This document shows positions 23,369-34,916 of a DNA stretch of 64,000 bases, piece by piece. The notes beneath the pieces were generated by a model. That model searched no databases, was not told the origin of the DNA, and saw only the letters and a list, made by a program, of their open reading frames with translations. Source of the DNA: Gentiana macrophylla (taxonomy: Eukaryota > Streptophyta > Magnoliopsida > Gentianales > Gentianaceae); assembly GCA_026214975.1 (NCBI GenBank), contig JAOBSW010000955.1, forward strand, positions 310,001-374,000, in the 5' to 3' direction. Numbering within the stretch: the first letter of the stretch is position 1; every line of letters starts with the position of its first letter. Made by a program: the position numbers and the translations under genes.

Positions 23369-25043
23369 TGTTGGACTTATCTCTTAATTTTGATGATGAG
23401 TGTCATACTAGCTGTTATAGTGCAAAGGCAAAAAGATGTCTAGATTAAATGTATAGGTTTATTAGAGTTTGATTCATAAATAGGTTTGATCAAACAAGAA
23501 TCAGAATGGTCGGTGACTTTTGTCGACAAACCTGTCAGTCAAGAGGGTAGATAGGTCGATAGGATCGGTCGAAACCTCATCAAGACCGAACGTTTGAGGG
23601 TTCAAACTCGATTCTGAAGGCTAAGGGATCAAACTTAGTAATTTAAGTCAAGAATATGTCGAGACTTGGGTAAATCTGTGATGACCCTATTGATCGCATA
23701 TATCTTATGTATAAGGTCTAAGTTCCATAAGTTGGATGATGTTTGGAACTTAGTTATAATTAAAATGATGTAATCTAACTACACAAATAAAAGTTAGATA
23801 AAAGTAATCAGCTGCATTATATTTTATACAGAAATATGATGATCACAGATCGATGAACTCATTGATATATATATCTCGATTAATTCAAGATTATTTTGAA
23901 GGACTACATGGATAAGGACGACCAACTACCTCGACTTATCAAGAAAATCAAAGATTGAGATTAAAAAGACGTTGGGATGATACGAGGCTTTATCTAATAG
24001 ACACAAGTCAAAGGTGGGATGTACCTTTGATCACAAAAGGAATTTCGAGCGGTGTCGAGTCCTATGAATAGTGATGAGAATGCAAATCGGATGGGACAAA
24101 AACAAGGAACGGTACATTTGAATTTCAAATACAAGTCACATGCATTCTTGCCTATAAATAGAAGACCTTCAACTCGTAAAACAAGATGATGAAATTTGGA
24201 TAAACTTTAAGTGATAATACATTGAAATGAAAAACACCATCTTGAACTTGCCGAGCATAAGGTCAGCCGATCTAGTAAACTTCTTCAAGTGTATTTTGTA
24301 TTCAATTTGCATCAAGATTACACACTTGAGGCGCAAGCCGATTACATCATCCTAATCAAGCTCACCGTGAATGAATCATTTACTTGATTCATTCTTTATT
24401 TTATAAAGAACTCCCAAGACGAAGTGAAGCATCTGTTGGGTGTGAAAAGATGTTGGTTGTGGTGGAGTGGTGAAGAGGCAATCCTACCCTTCAAGGACCA
24501 GTGGAAGACTAAGGAGTAGCAATCCTACTGTTCCTGGGGCCATTTGTGAAGCCATAGTTATTGGTGAAGGACAAACAACTTAGGAATCTTTGTAATGATT
24601 ACTTCAAAGATCTCTAGTGAATTTCCTCCAACATCACAGGAGAAGAGTGGGCGTCTGATATTACATCACTGGAACCACTATAAAATCGCCCATTTACTTT
24701 CAACTTTTACTTTCGCACTTAGTTTATTTCACTCATCAACCTCATGAATCCAAAGAATCGAAATCACACTGCGGCACTAATGAGTATCTAATACTTAGTA
24801 TCATATTTAACAACAAGTATTAAGGCTTAATTTTGATATTATTCCATTGCACAAATTCAGCAAAGAATCTGAATCGATGAGACTCATGTTTATCAAAGAG
24901 GTTATTGAAGTCTCAAGCAGACTCATCAAGTATCGTGAGCATCAAGTTGCAGAATTTGTTAACTCCAAAAGTTTTAAGTTTTAAGTTTATTCACCCCCCC
25001 CCCCCCTCTAAACTTAACCAAAGCCTTTTTCAAGGGACCAACA
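23369..25043 (+). repeat. 3' LTR of the Sirevirus
   Basis: 1675 bp, TGTTGG...CCAACA, followed by TSD GGAAG. A 13-14 bp C tract lies at about 24995-25007. Confidence 0.95.
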
Positions 25044-25189
25044 GGAAGAATGAGTACATTCATACCGTCGGGGCTTGGGGCCTTCCTACCAGGGATCTGC
25101 TTTAGGGCGTGAAGAACCTCAGCCTCCGTAAAAGGTTCATTGAGGTGCTGAATGTGAATATCGGTAAGCAAGGAAATTTCCAACCCCTC
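25044..25189 (-). pseudogene. LINE reverse transcriptase fragment, right side of Sirevirus insertion
   Basis: The minus-strand reading ISLLTDIHIQHLNEPFTEAEV, shown here in part, runs to LKQIPGRKAPSPDGM. This is the start of the L1-type RT domain (the GKAPGPDGF block). It continues into 1-33 once the Sirevirus is removed. It is truncated at its 5' side by the LTR starting at 25190, exactly as at 58190/58191. Confidence 0.9.
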
Positions 25190-26524
25190 TGTTGGTCCTA
25201 GAGAAGGGTATAACTATAGTCAGAGGGGGGGTGAATGACTATAGTGGAGTTTCAAAAACTTTTCTTATATTTAAAATCTTCTGGGCAGCGGATAAGTCCC
25301 TTCTTTAAACGTTGGTTCAAAGTAGATTATGCAATGAAATAAAGTTTTGTAAAGTAAATTGCTGAAAGTAAATAGACAAAAAGGTTTATAGTGGTTCAGG
25401 GTGTTGTAATCCCTTAATCCACTCTTCTCATGTGATGATTGGTGGATTCACTATTGTTTTCATAGATACAATAGTACGATTGTCTTTGGCTACACAAGCT
25501 TCACAATCTGCAAGACTATCACTCATTGGCTTCAAAAGCTTCAGTGACTCAGTCTCTATCACTGTTCCTTGAGAATAAATCTTTCAGCAGTTATCACAAA
25601 GGTTGCAACTCCTTCTCAGATTCCTCTGATTAATTGCTACAGTTGATGTGAATTGGATTCACAGAATTGTGATCAATCTCAGTGCTTGATGTGTAATTTG
25701 AGTTCTGTTTGCTGAGTTGATCTCTAGATATTTCCTTTAAGTGTAGATAGAAGTATTTTCAAATTTATAGCGTTTGAGCTTCTTTCTTATCAGATTCAAT
25801 CGTTTTTTTCTTTTCTGTCAATCCTTTCTATTTATAGCCTTGATAATCCTTGATTTGAATTTCCGTCCGTTGGCTATTTAATGTGGAGAATAATCCTTGA
25901 TTTAATTCCTGATTCCCCCTTAATTATATTCTCCTTGATCTCAATGATCGGATTTCATTCTCAAACCTCAATTGATTGTGCATTTAATGCTTCATCTTCA
26001 TAGTATGAGATCTGAACAAGTAAAGTTTACTTGGCCGTTCCCTGAATGGTTAAGTGATCTCTCTGACTTGGCTTTTTGGTTTCTTTCTTCACTGCATTGC
26101 TATTGCTCAGCCGATAGTCAGCTTACTCTGCCGGTTTACTGCATTGTTATCTTCCTTGATCTTTTGTGTACTCCTTGTACTTCACTTATACTTGATTTAG
26201 GTGAGATCAATGTTCAGCATATTTGACAATGTATTACATCATTTGAATTTTAACTTAGACTTATCCAAGGTCATCATAGACTTCCGTGGTTATAAGTCAG
26301 ACCATAATGTCTTCATGCTTCTCTGCTGGTACTTGGTTGGCTTCACTCTGCCAGATCTCTATTTTACTTTGCCATCCTACCAACTAGTACAATACTTGTC
26401 TAACTCAACTTATACAACATGTCAGACTCTAAGTAAAGTCTTATACAGAGAATTCTAACTTATTTCAGCCTTGCTATAACAACTAGTATGGCCATCATCA
26501 AAACATAATAAAATGTTCCTTATA
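25190..26524 (-). repeat. LTR of a second Sirevirus family (3' LTR, minus strand), duplicate of 58191-59549
   Basis: The plus strand begins TGTTGGTCC; on the minus strand the LTR ends GGACCAACA. The other end (minus-strand start) reads TATAAGGAACA after a purine tract AAAAAAGGGGAAAT. It matches 58191-59549 nearly throughout. A G run (AGAGGGGGGGTGAATGA) near 25225-25240 is the same C-tract motif seen in the other Sirevirus-type LTRs. Confidence 0.88.
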
Positions 26525-27202
26525 ATTTCCCCTTTTTTGGTGATGCCAAAACCCTCATAAGCCTAAACATAAGTATACCAAATTTTTATTAATAATCAAT
26601 AGAATAAACTCAAAAATTTCATTCATCCATTCAAGGGCAATAAGGAATGTAAGTTCAAAACATATTCAAAGTGCTATAATTATATTTTACTTAATTCTGC
26701 TTTGTACCTCTTGAACTTAGTGGTCTGGACCTCCTCCATATCTTTCCAATCGATTTCTGGAAACTTCCACTTCCAATATGCCAGAGTAGTGTACTTAGAG
26801 GCTCCATGAAATATTCTCTTGCCAAAGAGTCTGTGAAAATCAGGCATAGTCTCATTTGCCCTGGGTTCTCCAGAGTATTTCTCAAGTCTATCCCTAGCTT
26901 CAGCAATGTGTGAGTTAGCAAACTTGAGATTCTTGAATAGACCCCATTGTTCTTGTCGGTTCATTCTCAACATAGGGTTGAAATGTTTTACCATGTAGTT
27001 GAAATCTTCTTGTTGTTCACAAGGTAAATCTTCTGGTCGTTTTGTAGAGAGGGGTATGGCTGTACTAGATCTACTGGTTGAGTCGGATCCAGTATTTTAC
27101 TTAAGAGATGCATGTTGTCTCTTAACATCATTGTAAATTTTGGCCATATCAGTACTCATCCTGATTGCTTAGCCAGTCTGCCCATGCTTCATCTTGCGTT
27201 TG
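26525..27202 (-). pseudogene. 3' internal end of the second Sirevirus (accessory-ORF C-terminus)
   Basis: After the purine tract (26525-26540) an open minus-strand reading at 26680-26994 ends WKWKFPEIDWKDMEEVQTT and KFKRYKAELSKI. It corresponds to the C-terminal part of the accessory ORF and matches 59700-60010, which is more degraded there. Similarity to the 58-60 kb copy stops at about 27202/60225, marking the edge of the duplicated block or a later deletion. Confidence 0.75.
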
Positions 27203-28290
27203 AGGATCAAGAGTTGTAGCAGTCACTTGGCATTTTGATTTGAAGATTGTTTGCAATTAAGGTAAGAGGATCTTCCTAACGAAAAAATGGTTTTATAATG
27301 TTTAGGTTGAGTGTTAGTTGTAGCAAGGAATCATGTTTTATGTTGTAGTTAAAAATGTTGGGTGCTACGTGATGTTTAGTTATGTTTAAATCAGGTTTTT
27401 ACTGTTGTTTCTTTGTGATAGTTGATTTTAAACATGTTTGATTTAGGTTAGAAATCGTTAGGTTGCAGAAAATCATGTTTAGGCTATTCAGGTGCAATGC
27501 GCACGCATTCAGCCCAGTTTTGGGTAAATGTTGTTTTAAGTTACGAGTCCAGTTTAAATGTTATTTCTTGATCTAATAATACTAAATGAAAATGGACAAG
27601 CCTCGATTGAGTTTCTGATGCATTTGGTTCCGGCACCGGACGTACTCTTAAAGGGAGTTGAAGTTCGGGACCGTCGGAAAGAAATGAAAGAGCTTGTGCT
27701 TTGATGAACTAGAGTTCATCAATGTCTGTGTATGTACTAGGCCTTGTCCGTTTCTAGTGGTCTAGGAAAGAGAGCAGTGTATGTGAGGGAGCTTATTTGA
27801 AAACAGTTAGGTGGCTAGCTAGTTAATTCACAATAATTATTACTTAAGTGTAGTAAAAGATGAAACGTCATTTATTCTCGGTTAGGCATTGATTCATATC
27901 GGTGATGTGATACGTTCAGTAAAAGCGAACAACAATGCTGGCCTATAAATGGCTGAATGGTAGTGGAGGAAATTCGCCGAACATAAACGCATACCGGGGA
28001 GATCCCGGGACTATCGGTGCTATTCACCGTAGTTGGCAAGTACATCTCATGGTGGAATTTTCATCATGCATTGTGCCATTGAGTAATGATGTAACCAAGA
28101 TAAGCTAAGCTAGAAACGTATAGTCATGATATGTTGATGGACATGGAGTGAACCCTAGATTGAGTCGGTCTTATAAAGATAAATTAATAATTAATAATAT
28201 GAACCTTTCCAATGTAGAACTTAGCTATTCATTAGCTTCTCACTTTTACTAAGTACTTTGTACTTACCTCCTTTGCATTTTATTTTGTAT
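27203..28290. repeat. Unclassified diverged repeat; part shared with 34170-34900
   Basis: 27300-27690 and 34170-34900 share stretches such as GCAGAAAATCATGTTTAGG, GTTCCGGCA and TGAAGTTCGGGACCG in the same order and orientation. No ORF was supported. The style (untranslated, unique motifs, no terminal features visible) suggests LTR or 3' UTR pieces of an unidentified retroelement. Confidence 0.5.
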
Positions 28291-28587
28291 GCATTGTGGT
28301 GTGAGAAGATGAACAGGCTGACCATGAAATTGTTGAGGCTACAAGGAAGACTTTTGACGATGCAAAACAAAGTCTTGAGACTTTCAAAGAGAATTACAAA
28401 CGTTTTTTTTTCATACTTTGTTTTGTACCCATAGAGTACTTAACGGTGTGATTTTCTCTTTGAAAGTCCATGAAATTGTTAATGCTTTGTTTTGCTTTGT
28501 TTTGCTTTCGTTATGATTTCTTGCACTATTCTTTTATTATTATTACTTTTAGGGAGGGTTATGATACATCATCAAAAAAGGGAAAAT
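28291..28587 (+). pseudogene. 3' internal remnant of a Sirevirus-like element
   Basis: Contains a short charged reading (TRKTFDDAKQSLETFKENYK) resembling the C-terminal end of an accessory ORF, then untranslated sequence. The purine tract ATCAAAAAAGGGAAAAT lies directly before the LTR. The last 100 bp match, inverted, the sequence beside the LTR at 41556-41650. Confidence 0.65.
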
Positions 28588-30356
28588 TGTTGGAAATATT
28601 ATTTATGTTTTGATGATGATTCGTCGTGAAATTAGACAAATCACTTACAACCCATGATGATGAAGTCGTAACTAACTGTTATAGTGCATAATGAAAGAAG
28701 AAGCAAGAAATTGTCTAGAGATAAATGTATAAGTTCTATCTAGAGTCTGAACTTTGTATAGGTTGTTTCGCATAAGCATTGTAATAGAATAGGAACTAAG
28801 TAACAATTTGAGTCACAACAAGAAAACCGAGTTATAGCAAGAAAATCGAATATGCATATGAAGAATCGAGGTTCAAACTCGGTTATGCTAGAATCGAAAG
28901 AAGATAAGTTATTTGAGGACACAGACTTCAGTTGGCTTATCTAGAAGATCAAGAAGCGAGGACACTGCACTCGATTCTGAGAAAACTAAAGAAAGCGAGG
29001 TGGCAAACTCGGTTAGAAGTTGATTAAGTCGTGACTATAAGTCAGGATTCAGGAGGGTCTGTGGTGACCTGAAACTGAGTTATAGATCATGTAAAACTGA
29101 ATAATCTTAAGGACAAAGATTATCAGTTACCTGGATAAGAAGAAACTAATTGGTGTACTCTGACTTAGTCAATTGAAGTCAGATATTAAGTATACAAGGT
29201 ACTCAGTTTTAAAGAAGAGTAGAAAACTGAGTTAAGGCCTTGTTAAATTTAAACTGACTATATGACAAAAGATCGTAAATGTGAACGTTGGCTAAACGAC
29301 AAGTGTAACGGCTTCAAGAGCTAGTGACCGTTACATCACCCCTATAAATACATAAGAGAATCACTCAAAAAAAAAAGACAGAGAGAGGAGGATCAGAAAA
29401 AGAGCTTTACAAGCATATATTCAAAGATCCAAATCCAGATCCATAAAATCAGATCAGATATATCTAGAAAAAAGGGAAGCCAACAAAATTGCCTTGAAGA
29501 CTTCAAAGAAAGATCCAGTAACCCATTGAGGGGGAAAGAAGGCATCTTGGAGCTACAAAGCCAGATCCGTAAGAGTCGAGAAACTCACTGAATTAATCTC
29601 TTGATTAATTCTAAACCTAACCTTTGTGAAAAAGGGTTGGCTGTGCATAGTTTGAAGAGAGCAATTCTACCTTTCTTCATACGGTTGCAACTTGGTTGCC
29701 ACAGCTGTTGGTTCAGTCTGCGGACTGTGTTGGTATTAATGGTGAGCTGGTGAAGGAGCAATTCCACCTCTGAAAGATCAGGGTGCAGAGTGAAGGGAGA
29801 AATCTCACCTTTCTTCATTATGTGTAGACAAAGTGAAACTAGGGTGTCGTGAAGGACTTTGTCATAGTGCTAGGATTTTGTAACGGTTATCTCATTATTC
29901 TAGTGATACCTCCTACGCCACAGAGAGGGAGACGCCCAGATTTCACCACCGGAACTTCCATAAACAAATCTTGTGTTGATTTACTTTATGCATTTGTGTT
30001 TGTTTTATTTATTGCGTTATCACTCTGCAAACACTAGTATTAATCGAGTCAAAGATGAATCGATACATAGATAGTCTTAGAACTTAACTGACACATCTAT
30101 TTCACTAAAGGCTAGTTTTATCCGATGCCAGTTAACAAGACTAAATATAAGTCAGCATTGACTTATATTCAGTTGAGCTAACTGAACTCCGCACAAGTTA
30201 AGGGACAAGAACAAAACTGAACTGAAGATCAGTTTGAGTTTCAGATAAACTCAGTTCCTAGGGCTTTTCCAGCTCATGATTAGTTTTTGGTGACAAGTTT
30301 ATTCACCCCCCCCCCCCCCTCTCTAAACTTGTGTTAGCCTTTCCAAGGAACCAACA
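28588..30356 (+). repeat. Sirevirus-like 3' LTR (same family as 39838-41555)
   Basis: 1769 bp, TGTTGG...CCAACA, with a long C tract at about 30304-30319. It matches the two LTRs of the minus-strand element at 39838-47450 in inverse orientation. A purine tract precedes it, so it is the 3' LTR of a 5'-truncated copy. No matching duplication was found on the left. Confidence 0.88.
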
Positions 30357-31792
30357 CTTATTGTAAGCTAATGCATGATCAGCACCCCGAGGCAGATGAA
30401 TGCTATGAGGAATTTTTTAAATAAACAACTTCTTCATTTAAATATTAAGGGATAAAAACATAACTCCTTAGAAATTTGTAAGCCGTAAAGTCGTCTTTCC
30501 CAACATGTTTTAATTGTTGAAAATAAATAAAGGAAAGACTAACTTACTGATACAACTCTTCAAAAGCCCCTCAAACTTTTTTGATCAACTATTTCTTTTA
30601 CTACGAGTCTTTTTTGTCCATCGAGCGGTCCACTAATGCCTACCTCAGCCAACAAAATACTCATGACATGTTCTAGCAGCTTATGCATCCTATAAAATGA
30701 AAGTCCGGACATATAATTTAGAGAAATATAATAATACCGTAAGCAGTTTAGAGACTTCAGCCTTTTTATCCCGTAGGAATCTCCAATCAAACAACATTAG
30801 CAGGAAGTAATGCATAGTAAAATAATGAAACCATGGACAATTTATGAAGAAGCGATGTTGTGTGGAAGAGAAACGGAAAAGACACTTAAACAAGGAGCAA
30901 GGCAGATTCTATTTCACAAGCAAACCTAAACCAGACTAGAAGACTAACTAGACAGTCTTAAGAAAAACAGAACATGGGCAAAAACTGATGAAGAATTGAA
31001 GAGACTTAGTAGTTGAACAGGCCCATAAGAAAAGACAAGCCAAGAAGAATGTTTCCATTGTTGTCCAACAAACTGTCGAGGTGAAGACATATTTTCTATC
31101 ACTCGAGGCAAAAAGATCGCTACTCGGATCAAAATGAGAGCCTTACTTTGCAGAGCTTCTACTCCACTGCAATATCAGTTCAAAACCAACAAGTCATTAA
31201 CAAAATCAAAAGAAGGAAAAATGGGTCAAAAACAAGAAGTGCAAATGACAAAAAGGTCCTTACAAGATAGATTGGATACGCAAGCATGGGAAACGGTAAG
31301 GTGAACCTCATTTTCTTTGTAACATTGTCCAAACTATTGTAAATCCTCGGTCAAAAAAACATCTTTTAAATTTTCTAAGATAGAGAACAGTGGATAACAT
31401 GTATTCCATAGTGCTAAAAAAGGATTACCGGGTGCCATGATTCATCATTCTCGACATGACAAGGGTTCTAATAGTGAGTCCTATGGCTAATTCTCCTACA
31501 AGAGTTGTAACAAAGATATATACACATGAATTGATAATTACTATCAAAAGAAATGAAAGAGAGAAACAATGGTTGCCTAGACAATGAGAACTAACCATCC
31601 ATGACGAGGGACAAGAATTGAAGAATGAAGTATATGTCCTACAACACTGTTTAATTTGGGATAATTAGAAAAGCTCTCATAAACCCTGCAAGTAATTTGT
31701 ATCAAAAACATAAACCACAATAAGCATATTTTTCCGAGAGACATTTTATCAAACAACTAACAGACAATACACATGAGAAGGCAATGAAGTAC
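30357..31792. other. AT-rich DNA, no gene recognised
   Basis: Only short open readings on the minus strand, none with a recognisable domain. The segment was examined for further desaturase exons, since it lies downstream of the exon-1 relic, but no histidine-box text was found. Confidence 0.5.
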
Positions 31793-32297
31793 TAATCATG
31801 GCCAAGAACAAATAGAGCCCAAAACATAGTCCCTTGAGCAATATAATATAAAGGCCAAGCAACCTAATTGTTCAAATAAACAGCTGCAGCAGCCAATCCA
31901 AGAACCACCACAACATCTCTCACCACATATCTCATTGACCTCCATTGATTCTTAACCCACAATGCTTCGAAATAGCTCCCCTAATATCAAACAACTTGAA
32001 CGGTGGTGGTGCACCAGGGTCAAATCATCAACCACCACCCCATTAACACCATTATTACTCCCTCACCTCTCTTCATTATCATCCTCTTCCACTAGGCTAA
32101 TTCACATAGATGCACTCACCCTCGATGAATAACCCCTCTTTTTTTAACCCAATTGAAGAACCCAGATTCAAATTCAGCAATCTAGAAGAACAAAGAGATG
32201 AACTAGAGGTTGAAGTTAATCCAGTCCGTGGTTTTTTGTGAATTATTCCTCTTGAAAGTGGTCTTAAACCACAATCTGATAACGCCTAACTAAGCAA
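31793..32297 (-). pseudogene. Plastidial omega-3 fatty acid desaturase, exon 1 relic
   Basis: Three-frame reading on the minus strand recovers, in order, ALSDCGLRPLSRG, KPRTGLTSTSSSSLCSSRL, LNLNLGSSIGLKK, FDPGAPPPFKLFDIRGAIS, VKNQWRSMRYVVRDVVVVLG, and AQGTMFWALFVLGHD. These correspond to the transit peptide and first 165 or so residues of FAD7/FAD8-type desaturases, which introduce the third double bond of linolenate in plastid membranes. The piece stops at the first intron boundary: the split Cys codon of the first histidine box is followed by GTACTT. The start codon reads TTG, Trp codons have become TAG (twice), and there are at least two frameshifts. Exons 2 onward were not found, so this is an exon-1 pseudogene rather than a processed copy. 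Confidence 0.85.
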
Positions 32298-33039
32298 TGC
32301 AATTAAAAACACAATTTTTTGGGGATTCTACCTATATCCCTCAATTTCTCTCCTAAAGGAGAAAATTATGAAACGAAATATTCAACAAATTGAAAAAAAC
32401 AGATAGTATTTGAGGGTGTAGAAAAAGATAACCAATAACTATTCCCTCCTCCTCAAAATACAAAAGCTTCAACAATTTATCCAAAATATGTGGCTCTTCT
32501 ATGTCTTTAATCCACAAATTATTATTTATATATTTTTGTAACCAAATTGAAATTGGAATTTGGATTCTATGGAGGAAAACAGAAAAAACAACTCAGGAAG
32601 TATCTATCTTGAAGCTTGGCTTGGAGTGGTCACTCGTAAATCGTGGCGGTGACAAGAATGGAGACTCATAAGACGTGTGACGCCCCTGCCCCCAATGCTT
32701 TTGAACGGAACATAGTGCGGCCTTGCCGCCGGGACCTCCTCTTGGTGTGGGATGTCGACGATGAGAGGCGGGCTGACTGATTGCTGGCTTCTGGAGGAGC
32801 TGGAGAATGACGGAGAAGTTGTAGGCTCTTGGTACGATTTGGATTCTATGGAGGAAAATTAGGGTTGACAATGGAATGGGTTTTTGTTTTTAATAATATC
32901 ATTTTAATTAACTTTTTGGTTTATAAATTTGTGTTTTTATTTAATAATAATGTATATCTTTTTTAGGGTAATATTATGTATAACTAATACCCCAAAAAAC
33001 ATTGTATAACTAATACCCATCAAAAAGACATACAACTAA
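32298..33039. other. Intergenic DNA with a GC-richer insert between 22 bp direct repeats
   Basis: A 22 bp sequence beginning ATTTGGATTC occurs at 32558-32579 and again at 32837-32858. Between them lies a markedly GC-richer 257 bp segment with a minus-strand open reading of about 90 codons, not recognised. The remainder is AT-rich, and part of it would be the upstream region of the desaturase relic. Confidence 0.55.
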
Positions 33040-33219
33040 TGAGAGGAATGTTTTTATCAAAGCAGTAATGACAGGAAATATGATCATTAATGATGGGAAA
33101 TAATGTTTGGTCATCACCCGGAAAAAAACTTTGGATCCCGTCATTATAACTACTATTTAATGACGTAATTTCGACCCGTCATTAAATTCCCGTCATTGAA
33201 AATCATTTTTCTTGTAGTG
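33040..33219 (-). mobile_element. CACTA-type transposon terminus
   Basis: Read on the minus strand from 33219 the end is CACTACAAGAAAAATGA, the typical terminal inverted repeat of CACTA elements. Sub-terminal repeats of the form AATGACGGG/CCCGTCATT follow at about 33085-33200. The other terminus was not found, so this is a truncated element or a small derivative. Confidence 0.75.
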
Positions 33220-34150
33220 TCATGTTAAGCTATTTCGGGGAAACACACATTTGCATCCTAGTGATTACCCTTAATTCAACCCCTACAAGATGTTTTAGTA
33301 CATACAAATTTTTGTTTAAAGACTCGACTCTACAAATCCTCCGTTTTCTATTTTCGCTATCGCTTGGTTTATGTTTACAAAAATTCTTTGGCCTTGCTTT
33401 GCTCGAGATGGGTTCCACACGAACTGCATATGAAAATTTTATCCTTTCCAAGTACTCCTCACTCATTTCAACCAATAGTGTTAAAGGTCTCCTACTTTGG
33501 CACATAGATTTCATCATCCTCGTGTTTTTCTTTATCCAACATGAGTGAATGCTTTTGTTTCCGTCTTTTCCTTTCAGGTTAAACCACTTACCTTGCTCTA
33601 AAAATTCAGAAAATTTTCCACAATATAGATCGAAGTCTTTTCTACAATTTCTCTTTTTACACCAACTCAATAATTGTTATGGATTGTTCAGAACATTCAT
33701 GTTTATGCTGGACACTCTGTCCAGAAAGTCTGCAGCAGCACCTTCACTTCTTCTTCTGTTTTGGACAGTTTAACATCTTCAAATGACCTGAATTTTTATA
33801 TGGCTCAGACAAAACATTTATCTACAATTTTCCTTTTGGAATTAGGTCCACATTCTTTTTCGTTTGATCTCGATTTTCAATTCAACTCAGTATTTAATAA
33901 TCTGAAAATTCTGACACCTTGTGCAATCGTCAGAAATAATTGTTTTTGACCGACTTTATCTCATTCAAAAATTCCAATATTTTTCTATCTCTTAGGAAAC
34001 TCCAGTATATAAATTTTTTCTCTTTGGGTCGTGCTCAAATTCCTCTTCGTTTGTTCTGTGCAAATTGATAATGTCAGATTCGGAGTAAATATCATACACA
34101 TCAACCTAAAAGGAATTATCTAATGGTTTGGAAGCTTTTTATCAAAAATA
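33220..34150. other. AT-rich DNA with unrecognised open readings
   Basis: A minus-strand reading of 146 codons (33230-33670) is basic and Ser/Lys-rich and has no recognisable domain. The overlapping plus-strand readings are no more convincing. No structural repeat features were seen. Confidence 0.4.
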
Positions 34151-34159
34151 ATCCAAGTA

Positions 34160-34900
34160 TGATTGTTGGTCAATTAGGTTTTGGGTTGTTGAACCAAGAA
34201 ATCAACAGTTTGCTTTGAAGTTTTGCTTTGAATTGCTTTTAAATCAAGTATGAAAGTTTCATATTGAATGATTCTGGTTTTAGGATGTTTATGATGAGTT
34301 TATTGATTGATTTTGAAGTTAGAATCCATGTTTTAGATGTTGTTTGAAGTACAATTTGATTTGGTATGATGAGAACCTGTTTTGTTGTTGTTTTTTATGT
34401 TTAATTCCTATCAAAAGTTGTGCTTTGGGTTGGAAATCGTAAAATGCAGAAAATTCATGTTTAGGGTTGATTTGGCCTTTTGTCGTGCGTCCAACATGTT
34501 TCAGCGTGCGCCAAAGGTAAATAGAATGGTGGCAGAATGTTCAAAGAGTTTTACCGGACACCGAAAGGCTTTAGCGGGCGCCAATGTGGAAAAAAAAGCA
34601 AGCAAAACACTGCTGCAGTTTTAGCGTTCGCTAAGGGGATTCAACGCGCACCAAAACTGATGCAGAATGTTGTTAAGGATCTGCTTGTGTTTCAGCGCAC
34701 GCCAAAGAGCTTCAGCGCATGCCAAACCCCCTGTTTGGATGTTTTAAGTGTTTTAAGCGCCGGTTTGAGTTTTAGTTGTTATTTCATGATGTAATAACCA
34801 TGTTTAAACATGAACAAGCCATGATTAAGTTATTGATGCGTTTAGTTCCGGCAACGAATGGATTCTTCTTAAGATTTGAAGTTCGGGACCGTTGGAAGAT
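34160..34900 (+). repeat. Diverged repeat, second copy, with an array of GCGCACGCCAAA-type motifs
   Basis: Order and orientation match 27300-27690. It additionally carries at 34500-34735 at least six degenerate copies of a roughly 16 bp motif of the form TTCAGCGCACGCCAAA. No coding content. Confidence 0.6.
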
Positions 34901-34916
34901 CATGACTTGTTGGAAA

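Larger units (their letters stand above)
34..25043 (+). mobile_element. Sirevirus-type Ty1/copia retrotransposon, full length, interrupted by an Athila-type element
   Basis: Two direct LTRs (34-1737 and 23369-25043) begin TGTTGG and end CCAACA. They are flanked by a perfect 5 bp duplication, GGAAG (29-33 and 25044-25048). A primer-binding site for initiator tRNA-Met follows the 5' LTR and a purine tract precedes the 3' LTR. The order gag, protease, integrase, RT, RNase H is that of copia. The RNase H text SISTSTTEAEYIAAGSCCAQ, the long extra ORF after pol and the purine tract (CACCAAAAAGGGGGAAAT) are Sirevirus features. Removing the nested element (9399-20746 plus one TSD copy) leaves about 13.7 kb, large for copia. 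Insertion postdates the duplication that produced the paralogous LINE locus at 58 kb. All reading frames are broken, mostly at CAG/CTG sites. Confidence 0.95.

Noticed and set aside
33230..33670. 146-codon minus-strand reading next to the CACTA terminus, considered as a transposase piece
   Set aside because: No transposase motif recognisable; composition is as expected of AT-rich non-coding DNA.
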